A stretch of DNA of 64,000 nt from Sequoia sempervirens (lineage: Eukaryota; Streptophyta; Pinopsida; Cupressales; Cupressaceae): NCBI GenBank assembly GCA_007258455.2, contig VDFB02358134.1, positions 214,063,731-214,127,730 on the forward strand. Direction: 5' to 3'. The notes under the pieces were generated by a model. That model ran no database searches. It saw only the letters and a list, made by a program, of their open reading frames with translations, and had not been told where the DNA came from. This document shows positions 38,225 through 49,109 of the stretch, piece after piece; the stretch's first letter is position 1, and every line of letters starts with the position of its first letter. The translations under genes were made by a program, and so were the position numbers.

Positions 38225-39040
38225 AAAATTTAAAATTAAAGTAATTCAAAGTATATAATTTGTAATGGAATTTAAATATAATAAAAAAATTAAATTACCA
38301 TGATATCTAGAGCCTACTCTGCATGTCCTCCTGGAGGTGTAACTATGTCTAAGTCATGGTGGAAAGTCACACTAAGAAATTCCTACAAGATCAAATTTAA
38401 AGCATGTATAGTTGAATTATGTTAAAATATATATATTCAAGTTTGCACATTTTGTGTAGAATTTTTTTAAACAACCTAAAATTCAGAGGCCTCACGAGTA
38501 GCCGCAACATCTAATGTTTGTCTAATGCCCATTCTCATTGTTGTATCAACCTAGACATACATATAGAAATTTAACACTTATAATATTTACAAGTGTACAT
38601 GCACATTTAATATATAGTGAATTCAAAATTCATAATTGTAACTGTACTAATGTAAGTTAAATAATTTACAATATAAATGTACCTTCCCCTGATCCGCAAT
38701 GCTTGATAGTGGAGGAGTGCTCAACAACCCCTCAGGTGGAATTGACGTGGAAGTCGATTGACTCCCCTAAACCAACATAAATATTTAACATATATGTTCA
38801 TGATTCAATTATTAATTTAAAACTCAAGTTAAAAATGATTTCATATATAATTTAAAAAAATTGAAATCAAAATACCCCATAAGGGTTGTTGACTAGTACT
38901 GGTGTCGATGTATGTACTCACGAAGCGGATGATTGCCCCATCATTAGTGTCATCTGTACACCAAACTATTTAATTGTTAAAATGTATTGCAAAATTTTCT
39001 TTGATATATACATTCATTAAAATTCTTATAAATTCAACAT

Positions 39041-39823
39041 GTAGATGTGCAAGATCATCATACAAAAAACAGGCCCTTAAGTGGCAAAAAAATCAGAAAA
39101 TTCAGAGTTAGGCAACTTGATGTAAAAATTTGAATAAGTTATCTATATTATTTCAAAAATATGTAAGAATATAATTCGTAGAAAATTGAATGTAGTTTCT
39201 AAAATACTAGGTTTTTTTTTTTTTAAAATCTATTTGGTGAAAAATCAAAATTTCAATGCACGAGTACTTAAATTTCAAGGAAAAAATAGGTAGGTGTTTT
39301 TCCGACCACCCTAACCACAATAAAATGATAATATTTTAGATATAATTAGAGGACTCATGTCCCGATGTGATGCATATTTTTTTGTAATTTTTTTCCAATT
39401 AAATAATTAATTATGATTTTTGTATTACAACTTTTAGAAAATTTAAAACCTCGTATGTCTAACCACCTTAACTTGGTCAAGACTTCATGAAATTCAATTT
39501 TTTTTTTTTAATCCTATAGTATGCGAAGCATAGAATGTGACGCATTTTTTCGATTCAAAAAATGTGATACCATTTGAAAGCTATAGATGTTTTTCAATTA
39601 GCCTATTAATCAGGACTTTAGTCATAATTCAAATAGAAAATGAATAATAATTATTTATTAAATTCAAAGTAAAGCATAACTTATATTCATGGAAAGCTGA
39701 GAATATCCTCTAAAAACCCTTTTCATTTCATCAATTTTGGGTAAAGAAAAAGTCGTCAGCCACATGGGCCATCATATCACTTACATATTGCCACTTTTTG
39801 GTCCATCATGATCCTGCACATAC
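39041..39823. mobile_element. TIR element M1 (783 bp), non-autonomous
   Basis: The left end GTAGATGTGCAAGATCATCA pairs with the inverted right end GTATGTGCAGGATCATGATG, and the match extends inward to AAGTGGCAA on both sides, giving an imperfect inverted repeat of about 35-45 bp. An inverted second copy (M2) lies at 47806-48583. There is no coding capacity. No clear target duplication is visible here, so the superfamily is open. It interrupts the first intron of the minus-strand gene. Confidence 0.7.
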
Positions 39824-40969
39824 CCATGCATATTTATACCTGTGTCACACTTTCCTTAGGGTGTTGGTCTACTATAAAAAATTCTACAAATTAATTGAGG
39901 CGACCAAATGAACCACCAAAATCTCCATGTCCACCCAAACTAGGTGTGGCTTCATAAGGTCCATAGCATAACCGATAGAAAATAGTACATACATGTGGTC
40001 TCGACACTCCTGGAATGGTACTAGGACCAACTCCATAAAACACTCATCCATCATCATCATCTCTATGCTCCCTACCCGCTATTGTAGAAGCATGTTGATC
40101 AAGGTCTCCTATGAGTGTACTAAGGGATCCTAATGTTGATACCACTACACGTTGATGAACAAGTGTGGGAATGGTAGGAACAAGATGAGCAACAAGGGTT
40201 TGTGCATGCATAAGGCATTGGGGATCAACCCTTGCCCCTAACATTTGTTGTGGCATGCCACCACCAACACCTTGAAATGATTTAAAATCAAAATAATTGG
40301 GTTTTTTCCCCATAACAAATTCTACATATAATTTCCTCAAAAAATACAATGGGACCTCCAGATTAGCATGTGGTGGACTATCAAATACTATATACCATCG
40401 ATCCCAAAAATTTGCACTCATTTTGTGGATGTATACACCACCTCATGGATATTCTAGATTTATTGGGAGGAATGGGTTGTCGAGTAACATGGTCAATAAA
40501 ATAAGGGGCTAGATGGGATTTTGTTATTTTAAGGTCTAAAATTTGTTTATACAAGAGACCGTCTGCATAAAATTTTCTCATATGCTCTCTTTCTCACCGA
40601 TGCCTATCTAAATCAAAATCAATAGTCCTAATGGAATCCACAACATTTTACATCGCAGATGCAAAATGTCTCACATGTGGTGGAATCAATGCTTGATTTT
40701 TCATAGCATTGATTTGATTTTGAATGGATGCCACTTGATCATTTATATGTGCTCGCAAGTGAGCCTCATCAGATCTAGCGAGTGGTGAAGGTGGGATATT
40801 ATGTGGAGGGGGTGGAGGGGGAGGTGGAGCCTGGGATAGAGGTGGAGGTGGAAAAGGTGCTAGATTGATGATATCATCAATGCTAAATTGATCCATGATA
40901 TCAAATATAAGTGCACCTGCATTAAATTATACAAAATAAACATACAAACTTACAAAATTACAAGAAATA

Positions 40970-41142
40970 GTTAAATTTGAAACATACATGCAATTTTTCT
41001 TAAATAGAATATACATACACATACATACACATACATACATTGATTTAACTTGAGCATATGCATACAAATTTAAAAATTTAACATGTACTATATATTACAT
41101 TTAAAATAAAAAATACAATGCATAATTTGCATACATACATCA
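40970..41142. repeat. ATACA-rich simple sequence
   Basis: Several short ACATAC runs (best at about 41010-41041) in an AT-rich upstream intron. Low information. Confidence 0.6.
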
Positions 41143-41380
41143 TTCAACTAAACTATGTACATACATACAAAATTACAAATTTAAGATCTAGAACTATGCA
41201 ATTTTAATACATGTACAAACAAAAAAATAAACTTGAAATGTTCACAAAAAGCTCATTTTATGTCTAACGCATATATATATCTATATATATATATATTACA
41301 TTTTTCCAATAGGAGAAATCATGAACTAGTAGATAGTCATAAAATATATACTATTATAAATTCATCATTATAAGTTCATA

Positions 41381-41525
41381 AATTCAACCAAATTCATAAA
41401 TTCATGTCACTAAAAATATCCATCCAACCAAAATCATAAATTCATGTCACTAAAAATATCCATCCAACCAAATTAATAAATTCATCACACAAAATATCCA
41501 TCAAACCAAATTCATAAACTCATAT
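41381..41525. repeat. ~41-bp tandem repeat, 3-4 units
   Basis: Units carry CATCCAACCAAATTCATAA followed by ATTCATGTCACTAAAAATAT, with the last unit shortened. Non-coding. Confidence 0.8.
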
Positions 41526-41547
41526 CTATAAGATCATTGTCTTAATT

Positions 41548-41948
41548 TATAAACTGTTGTGGCTCTTTACTGCATCTCTTCATTTCTTTATGTTTTCCTT
41601 TTTAGAATCAGAAGTTCTCCTCTCCTCTAGTCATTGTCAATGCTCATCTAAGATCCCATCCATAGCCATAACAACATCAACAACATTTTTCATCCTAGAT
41701 GCAAACATCCTCAAAGGTGGTGCGGTACATTCTTCATTTTGAATAATGTTGATTTGATCTTGAATGGTTCTAACATTGGCATTGATTCGTGCTTGCAAGC
41801 GAGCACCATCAACTTTGGGTGGTGGAGGTGGGGGGTTATGAGGTGGAGTGGGTGGAGGTGGAGGTGAAGGTGGTGGATATGGATGGTGTAGAGGTGGATT
41901 ACAAATATTTTTGAATTGATCCATACAATCTCTAAGATATAAGTGAAC
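41548..41948 (-). pseudogene. Tandem paralogue of the Pro-rich minus-strand gene
   Basis: It shares with the downstream copy the acceptor (AATGCAG), the upstream coding scrap (VHLYL), the start MDQF, a Pro-rich run (PPPSPPPPPTPPHNPPPPPP), a helix-prone block (ARLQARINANVRTIQDQI) and FAS-x2-KNVVD. At the last of these, the other copy has a stop in place of Lys. TGA at 41637 ends the open part; beyond it the frame continues as LEERRTSDSKKENIKK with a further stop. The larger downstream domains (FWDRWY and so on) are missing, so this is a partial duplicate or an alternative 5' exon. Confidence 0.6.
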
Positions 41949-42139
41949 CTGCATTAGATTTGTAATTTCAAAATGTAAGATACATGTTTAGGAAATACCC
42001 TTAAACCATTAAATATAAATGGCCTAATTGAATACAAATGATAAAATGTGTAAGCCTCATTTATGTCTAAGGCATGTTACTTGAAAGAAAAAATAATTAA
42101 CTATTAATATAGGACAATTTATCAATGCTTTAGGGTTTT

Positions 42140-43480
42140 AGAGTTTAGGATTTAGGTTTTAGGGTAATAGGATGGCTTAAGGGGATCTATGTAGTAAGGT
42201 CCTTGTACAAAATTACATGGCTTAAGTGAATAAAATTTGGTGAAGATGCCCAAGGCAACCAAATTTCATTAAGGTCCTAGGCAACTTCACCAAATTTTAT
42301 TCACTTGAGCCATGTCATTTTGTCCTATGACCTTACTAGACATAGATCACCTTAAGCCATCATGTCACCCTAAACCATAAATCAATCATATTATAATAGT
42401 GCACACTATTTATTGTTAAATTTTGTTGCCTTGGGCAACTTCACCAAATTTTGTGAACTTATTTGATCCCCTTAAGAAATGTCATATTAGGACCCCTTAA
42501 GACATCCTAAAGTATGGCTTAAGGGGATCTATTTAGTAAGGTCCTAGTGCAAAATGGTATGGCTTAAGTGAATAAAATTTGGTGCAGATGACCAAGGCAA
42601 CCAAATTTCATTAAGGTCCTAGGAAACTTTACCAAAATTTATTCACTTGAGCCATGTCATTTTGTCCTAGGACCTTACCAGACATAGATCCCCTTAAGCC
42701 ATCCTATCGCCCTAAACCATAAATTGATCAACCTAGATCATGAAATCTCATTCATATTATAATCTTGCATGATCTTATTATTGTTAAATTTGGTTCCCTT
42801 GGGAAACTTCACCAAATTTTGAGAACTTCTTTGATCCCCTTAAGAAATGTCATATTAGGATCCCTTAAGACATCTTTTTATGGTTTAGGGTGATAGGATG
42901 GCTTCAGGGGAGCTCTTTCTAGTAAGATCCTAAGACAAAATGACATGGCTCAAGTGAATAAAATTTGGTGAACTGTCCCAAGGCAACCATATTTCATTAA
43001 GGGCCTAGGAAAAAGTGATGGCTTTAGGGTTTAGGGTTTCGAGTTTAGATTTTATATTTTAGAGTAATAGGATGGCTTAAGGGGATCTATGTAGTAAGGT
43101 CCTAGGACAAAATGATATAGCTTAAGGGAATAAAATTTGGTGGAGTTTCCCAAGGCAACCAAATTTTATTTTAAGGTCCTAGGACAAAATGAATGTTTCA
43201 GGGTTTAGGGTTTAGGGAACTTAGGGTGAATTTTGGGTGGCCCTTGGAATAGTGGACTTGCAAGTTAGTGAACAAAATTTTCTTGTGGAATAGTTGATTG
43301 AGATAACTCTTGTTTCAACTGACCAACCTAGATCATGAAATATCATTCATATTATAATCTTGCACGATCTTATTATTCTTAAATTTGGTTTCCTTGGGAA
43401 ACTTCACCAAATATTGAGAACTTCTTTGACCCCCTTAAGAAATGTCATATTGGGACCCCTTAAGACATCGAATTATAGTT
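42140..43480. repeat. Array of foldback repeats carrying CTTAAGGGGATC in both orientations
   Basis: At least two near-complete palindromes (about 42160-42380 and 42507-42724) have arms reading GGCTTAAGGGGATCTATxTA, AAGGTCCTAG and GTGAATAAAATTTGGTG, with the same words inverted in the other arm. Two single arms follow (about 42880-43010, 43058-43190). Between them, at about 42416, 42783 and 43378, sits a compound word TTGGGxAACTTCACCAAAT plus TTTGATCCCCTTAAGAAATG. Arms of about 100 bp could form long hairpins. It resembles a subterminal or foldback transposon end. Confidence 0.75.
43196..43217 (+). repeat. Short TTTAGGG telomere-like run
   Basis: Three consecutive degenerate-to-perfect TTTAGGG heptamers (plant telomere unit). 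Related TTTAGGGTTT words lie at about 42130-42165 and 43021-43040. Probably chance or short interstitial telomeric sequence; too short to interpret further. Confidence 0.5.
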
Positions 43481-44224
43481 TAGGGTATTAGACTAACTCA
43501 TTTATGAATATTTTTGATTTTATGAATAGACTGACTATTTCCGTAATAGAAACACATAAAATTTTATGCATTATTAAGATTGAGTTTGATGTATATTTTA
43601 ACTTAATATTTTTTTAATTGCATATAATATTATTTTATTTAACATTTTTTTCATTAATATTTCGCCCTTGAATGAATTTTATGATATAAAATATGTAATA
43701 AAATAAGTTAATGTTGTATCTTATTTTATTTTGGATTGTTTGGAATTGAAAGAACCTAAAAGAAAGAAAATAAAAATATTTATATTCTTTAAGTGTCTAG
43801 GGAACTAGTGCAAATTGAGATTTTAAACTAAACTAGAAGCCTAATTAACAATTAATTGACTAGAATGAGAGTTAATATTGTCGAAAGACAAGAGACAACA
43901 CATGCAAACAAGAAATGGAAACAAGGCATGACTAAGAGAGATCAAAACATAAAATAGAAATGAATGCAAATATTATCTAATTAAGTGACAATTGGAAATG
44001 AATTGTACAAGGATTTAGGAGTTTGCTAACTAAATTTGCAAACAAACATTGATAATTTATGAATTGTAACTAATCTTTAACATATTTTTTTCTAATCTAA
44101 TTATAATTTAACATTGAAAGTAAAGTTTAACATATTGTTTTCTCCATACAATGCAAATGAAATTTAAAACATTTAAGCAATACAAATGAATTTTTTCCAT
44201 TATCAAATATTCTTGAGCTCGAAA
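43481..44224. other. AT-rich stretch, nothing found
   Basis: No ORF, repeat or splice pattern stands out. Confidence 0.5.
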
Positions 44225-44485
44225 TCAGGGTTTTCAAATGCAAAATGATTTGTTTGATTTCAATTTAGGGTTTCAAGAAGCAATTAGGGTTTTTAATGCA
44301 ATTTTTTTGTTTCATTTCAAACTAGGGTTTTCAAATCCATTTTTTTTGTTTGATTTGAATTTAGCGTTTCAAAAAGAAATTAGCATTTTCAAATGTAATT
44401 TTTTTTATTTCATTTCAATTTAGGGTTTTGAAATACAATTTTTTTTCTTTCCTTTCGATTAGGGTTTTCAAATGGAATTTTTTTT
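44225..44485 (+). repeat. AGGGTTTTCAAAT-type tandem repeat, ~5 units of 50-60 bp
   Basis: Each unit has (T)TAGGGTTTxCAAATGCAA, then a T-run and a TTTxATTTCAATTTAGGG phrase. It keeps a frame open on the plus strand (44238-44423), but the translation is only repeat and not a gene. Confidence 0.7.
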
Positions 44486-46167
44486 GGTTTGATTGAGCAA
44501 TTTAGGTATCGAAAGCTAAATTTTATTCTTAAGATACATTTTAAGGTTGATTTTTTCCTTTCTATTCAATATCCTCAGGGTTTCATTGTATTTTTTCTTC
44601 TACTTCTACAAATCATCATTTCTACTATTACAGGTAAATAAAATGCATAAAACACTAAATAAATTGGAAAAACACATGCTAAAATCTATTATTGTATTAA
44701 AAATTTCAAAAAAAAAAAACAAAACAAAACAAAAAAATTGTGGGTGGAGGTGCACTTGGAGGTTGCTTATAATGTTGTTGTTTTCCTTCCCAATTCGGGA
44801 TCCCATTTTTGCAATGTCAATTTCATTTTTTTGGAAAAGGCAAAAACTTCCACTTTTCATGGACTCAACTTATTGCATTTACCCAATGACACTTGGCATA
44901 CTAATTTTTCTTTCACTTACAACTGATTGGCACCTCTATTCTTTATTCTTCCTCTTATCTGTAACTAAAATTTTCTTTTACCCTTTCTTTGTATTTTAGT
45001 GCAAATTTTTTAATTGGGTGTAAAAACTCATTTACTATTGTATTTCAAATTTGTCAAAAATCTATCAACTTTGGGTACAAACCCATTTCACTCGTAGTTA
45101 AAATTTGTATTAAACTTGCATTTTAACTAAGCATTTTGATTGTTAAACACTAAAAATCCTTTATGAGGTTAATTTGACATTTTTTCAAACACTTTGCCAG
45201 TAATGCCTCTACCTATAAAATATTTATCCACTCGCTTTGATTTGCATTTCAACTGTGAGAACCCCACCTAGAGATCACTATTTGCATTCTTTGAGACACA
45301 TATAATATCACCAAACTACCCATGAGCCATTTTTAAACCCTTAAAGACATTTCATGCAGTGTATGGGTATTTATATTAAGCTACAATGGAGTCCAAACCA
45401 TTTGCAAGTTATTAGAAAAGTGTTAGGTCATTTTTTAATGTTATAGCACTTAGAAAATGGATCAAACACCATGAAAGAGTGTAGACAAGGTGTGATAAGA
45501 GTGGTTGGGTCATTTTGGACACTATTAGCCATTTAAAATAATTCAAACAGTATTAAAACCATTGTTCAAGTATTGGATTTGATTGCTGGATCATTTTTAT
45601 TATTTTTGATATTTGAAAAATGTCCAAAACATTGTTTGGGCATGAACAATGTTGCTTTTAGGAATGAAAATAGAATTTTTGACACTTTAAAACCTTAAAC
45701 GAAAAAAAAGAAGAAAAAAAAACTCTCACTGGACACCCTCCATGTGAGTGAATCTTTGTTGCAACATTGGCTACAGGTTTATTGCATTTTTAGAGGGGAA
45801 GGATGGTATCAAAATGATGCTCCACTTGGTGAACAATAATAGAAAACTTGAAACAAAGGTTGCACATGAAGAACCAAGACTACAATTTAGCACCAAAATA
45901 TTGTCCAACTCAACAAAAGAATAGCCAATAACATTCATATCAAATCCCCTCAATAGAGCACACCTTTATTTTAGTTTTCTCCTATGAATTAGAGATAAAG
46001 TGCTTCCTTTACATGTGGAAAACATGAATATATGCATCCACCTTAGTAAACATTACCAGTCAGAAAGGATTCATTAAAAGAAGTAAATAAATATTGTTGG
46101 GCTCCACATTCCAAGTCATCAAAGGCATCAAACTCAGTATTTTTTCTATCACAAGCCTCTACTCAGA
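44486..46167. other. AT-rich stretch, no gene found
   Basis: The overlapping hydrophobic ORFs on both strands (44547-44999, 44606-44860) follow from T- and A-runs. 46000-46167 may contain a poorly preserved continuation of the copia gag on the minus strand, but I cannot follow it. Confidence 0.45.
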
Positions 46168-46660
46168 TCAGAGCATTGTCTTTGTTCTTCTCTTCAAACT
46201 GGAAATGGAGTGATGTGTTGCCACATGTAGAGTTATTTGGATCGATGTTTTGATTGACATCACAACCCCTTCCCAACTATTCGGAAGAGAACACAACAAT
46301 AATATGGCTTTGATTTCATCATCCAATGTGATATTTCCCGAAAATAATTGGTTGATAAGAGTGTTGAATTCATTCAAGTGGTTTAATATAATGCCTCCTT
46401 CCTTTATTTTCTTATTATATAATTTTTTCATGAGGTAAACCTTGTTCAAAGCTGAAGCCATCTTGTACATGTCATTCAATTTGTCCCACAACTCTTGCGA
46501 GGTCTTTTCAGTTGTGACATTGAAGAAGACATTGTTGGTTAATGATAGAATAATTGTAGCTCTTGCATTCTTATCTATTCTCTTCCAATTCTCATTAGAC
46601 ATCACAATTGCATTTTTTTATTTTTCTTTCCAATGCAAGCAAGAAATATTTGCTAATCAA
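46168..46660 (-). pseudogene. Ty1/copia gag fragment (UBN2 type)
   Basis: A minus-strand frame of 145 residues with the hallmark copia gag order: W-x2-IDKNARATIILSL, then TSQELWDKLNDMY, then VYLMKKLYNKK, then LNEFNTLINQL and ILLLCSLPNSWEGVV. These are the conserved parts of the UBN2/Retrotran_gag_2 domain, which forms the capsid shell. The N-terminal ~70 residues are partly visible beyond a TAA at about 46606 (YFLLALERKIKK), and the C-terminal zinc knuckle and all of pol are absent. It belongs with the primer-binding site about 180 bp upstream (46781-46796). A remnant, not functional. Confidence 0.85.
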
Positions 46661-46780
46661 TAAAGACTCCATTTAAACTTTCCACAATCCAAAATTTCCC
46701 AAAGAAATTCTCTATCTTCCATTTATCTGTTTCCTTATATTTTTCAAAAATTATCACAATTCTCTAACAAATAATTTGTC

Positions 46781-46796
46781 AAGCTCTGATATCAAT
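46781..46796 (-). other. Copia primer-binding site, initiator-Met tRNA type
   Basis: On the minus strand: TTGATATCAGAGCTTG, close to the plant initiator-Met site TGGTATCAGAGC with two mismatches. It follows directly on TTAATCAACA, a typical copia LTR 3' end, and precedes the gag fragment in the correct orientation. Confidence 0.75.
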
Positions 46797-47805
46797 TGTT
46801 GATTAATTTGTTGTAGAAAAAATGAAAATAAGATTGTAAAAATTAAACTTAGAGGAGAGACAATTCACAAACACAAAAGAAAACAAATATTTATAGTGGT
46901 CCACCAATTTGGCTACATCTACTTTGAAGTAGGGAACTAATTTTATTAATCCCTATTTTTTAATACAAGCTACACCAACATAACAACATCACTAATACAA
47001 CAATAAAGCATTATCCATTTTGGATAAGTATTTGAAAAAGAATGCGAAGAGACTTGTGCAATTTGGAGGGAAATGGATGTGACCGTTGGGATTCAATATC
47101 CAACACAAATTATAAGGTACCCTCAAGACAATAGGAGAAATCCACTTAAACAACTTAGATTTGCAGTGTGCAGAATTGCCTAGGCATTGCATTTACATTA
47201 AAATTATCAATTAGAATTAAACCTTTCTTAAAGTTTAATTAAAATTTTAGCCATTTCATGCGCTTTCCATACAAAGGAGTTAGTAAAAATTTAAAACCAT
47301 TAATTTCTACCCTTAAAAAAATTTTAAACCTACATTTCATATCACACTTCGTGATCCATCATGAGAGCATAAGGAGGAAAAAATGAATAGTTGCAGACCA
47401 AGAATTGCATAACAAGGTGAGAAAGAGGGAGGAGGGAGAAGGATGGCACAAGAAACAAGACACCAAGATAAGTTAATGAATGAAGGAAAGAAAAGCAAGA
47501 ACCAAAAAATGATAAATTGAATTATTTAAAGGAGATAAGGAAAAAAGTACTATATAATATGTGTACATACATTATAATATTAATTAATATATTTGTTATA
47601 TTATATATAATAATTAAAATAAGCTATGTATATATTATATTTTCTTATATATATATAATACAGAAAGAGGTTCAATGAAGTAGTATTAAGAAAGTTGTCA
47701 ATGACTATATCCTCTTGCACCAAGATATCTTCAACCTCAATAGCAACAATATCTATAGATCTTAGACTATGCAAACCTAGGTTTGAAAGCTAACAATTCC
47801 TTAAG
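46797..47805. other. Likely copia 5' LTR remnant, then AT-rich DNA
   Basis: TGTTGATTAA on the plus strand at 46797 marks the inner LTR edge (LTR end CAACA on the coding strand). The outer edge is unclear; a candidate TG/CA partner lies near 46987. No matching second LTR was found in the window. 47320-47805 is AT-rich, with a short (TA) run near 47550-47660, and shows no gene. Confidence 0.4.
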
Positions 47806-48583
47806 GTATGTGCAGGATCATGGTGGGCCAAAAAGTGACGATATGATGGGTATGTGTAGGGTAATGTGGTTGACGACCTTTTTTTACCCAAAATTGATGA
47901 AATGAAAAGGATTTTTAAAGGAGATTCTCAACCTTCCACCAATATAAATTATTCTTTACTTTGAATTTAAAAAATAATTATTATTCATTTTCTATTTGAA
48001 TGACGACTAAAATCTTGATTGATAGGTTGATTGAAAAACATCTATAGCTTTCAAACGGTATAAAAAAAATTGAATCTGAAACATGTGTTACATTCTATGC
48101 TTCGCATACAATAGGATTAAACAAAAATGAATTTCATGAAGTTTTGACCAAGTTAAGGTGGTTAGACATATGAGTTTTTATATTTTTTAAAGTTGTCATA
48201 AAAATCACAATTAATTATTTACCTAGAAAAAATACAAAAATATGCATCACATCGAGACATGAGTCCTCTACTTATATCTAAAATATTTTTAAAAATATTA
48301 TCATTTTATTGTGGTTAGGGTGGTTAGACAAACACCTTTTTTTCCCCTGAAATTTAAGTACTACTACATTGAAATTTCAAATCTTCAACAAATAGATTTT
48401 TTTTTTTAAATAAACCTTGTAGTTTAGAAACTACATTCAATTTTCTATAGATTCTATTCTTACATATTTTTGAAATAATATAGATAACTTATTCAAAGTT
48501 TTACGTAAAGTTGCCTAACTCTGAGTTTTTTGAATTTTTTGCCACTTAAGGGCATCTTTTTTCCATGATGATCCTACACATAC
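47806..48583. mobile_element. TIR element M2 (778 bp), inverted copy of M1
   Basis: The plus strand starts GTATGTGCAGGATCATGGTG and ends with the inverted GTATGTGTAGGATCATCATG. The body is the reverse complement of 39041-39823 throughout, including a TTATTTCAAAAATATGTAAG segment. The flanks read CCTTAAG on the left and CCCTTAGC on the right, a possible but imperfect target duplication. No ORF. Confidence 0.75.
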
Positions 48584-49109
48584 CCCTTAGCCTATTGCAG
48601 AAGCCCTAAATTTTTTATTATAGTTACAATAATGTATGTATTTGTGTTTTTAAAAGCACTCAAATGATCAAATAAGTTCAATTTGCTAAACACCTTTATT
48701 TCTATAATGCAAAACATGATAATAAATTAAATATGTTTTTGAAATACTAAGAAATACTTTTTACATTATTTTTATGCTTTATGAATACATAATAATGAAC
48801 TGGAATTATTTACTTTCAAAATTTAAACTTGATACATGTATGCACATGAATAACAATCTTTTGAAATAAATAATATTTCGTTAAATTACAAAATAAATGA
48901 TGTATATTTAGAAACATTGGAAGTGTAGGTCAAGTCAAGCTCACTAAAATGCAATGATGGTGAAATAGATATAATGGCTCACCTAAATAAAAAATTTCAC
49001 CATTAACATTGAGTGATATGAAAATAACCAAGAGAAACTATTTGGCTGTCCTCAAGGAAGAGCCAGAATAGTTGGTCAAGGTTTTGGTCCCCTTTTGTGT
49101 GGTGGTTTG
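48584..49109. other. Flank left of copy 2; alpha target site
   Basis: Non-coding AT-rich DNA. The last five bases (49105-49109, GTTTG) are the left target-duplication copy of alpha, matching 52765-52769 and 6194-6198. Confidence 0.6.

Larger units (their letters stand above)
37700..40916 (-). pseudogene. Multi-exon gene of unknown function, Pro-rich, with short in-phase exons
   Basis: The first visible exon begins after acceptor GCAG at 40917 and has ATG at 40896. It holds a Pro run (PPPPLSQAPPPPPPPP), a helix-prone segment (AHINDQVASIQNQINAM), then WCIHPQ, FWDRWYIVFDSPP and FLRKLYVEFVMGKKPNYFDF, and a Gly-rich end (SLGGHGDFGGSFG), to TAA 39891. It is broken by TAA 40648, TGA 40594, a one-base shift near 40425 and TGA 40044. 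Downstream, splice-bounded blocks follow at 38953-38876, 38766-38683, 38550-38476, 38382-38299, 38091-38026 and 37919-37857 (78, 84, 75, 84, 66 and 63 nt). All are multiples of three and mostly open in the same phase. A last exon lies near 37770-37700. A TIR element (39041-39823) sits in the first intron. I recognise no family. A DNA-binding accessory protein of the transposon is one guess. Confidence 0.55.
31030..43480. mobile_element. Candidate two-gene DNA transposon, decayed; ends approximate
   Basis: Between these approximate limits lie a plus-strand DDE transposase relic (32010-35480, plus duplicated last exon to 35870) and a convergent minus-strand multi-exon gene (40916-37700, plus paralogue 41948-41548). 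TTTGATCCCCTTAAG-type repeats in both orientations occur in the transposase intron (35080-35226), between the genes (36265-36862) and at the right edge (42140-43480). That shared repeat is my reason for joining the parts. The left edge is set only by an array of GGGATC-containing words at 31030-31215. I found no convincing terminal inverted repeat pair or target duplication, so the ends, and even the unity of the element, are inferred. Confidence 0.45.

Noticed and set aside
38034..38258. 74-codon ORF reading YIYIYI
   Set aside because: It is translation of the (TA)n microsatellite.
31031..44815. GGGATCCCATTT words at 31.05-31.2 kb and 44.8 kb as a terminal inverted repeat pair
   Set aside because: The match is only about 13 bp with no extension, too short in this composition to define ends.
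44547..44999. Hydrophobic 150-residue ORF, with overlapping ORFs on both strands
   Set aside because: Phe/Leu/Ile/Lys content follows from T- and A-runs; there is no signal peptide-plus-domain structure and no splice pattern.
39041..48583. M1 and M2 as the two LTRs of one element
   Set aside because: They are in inverted orientation and each has its own inverted terminal repeats.
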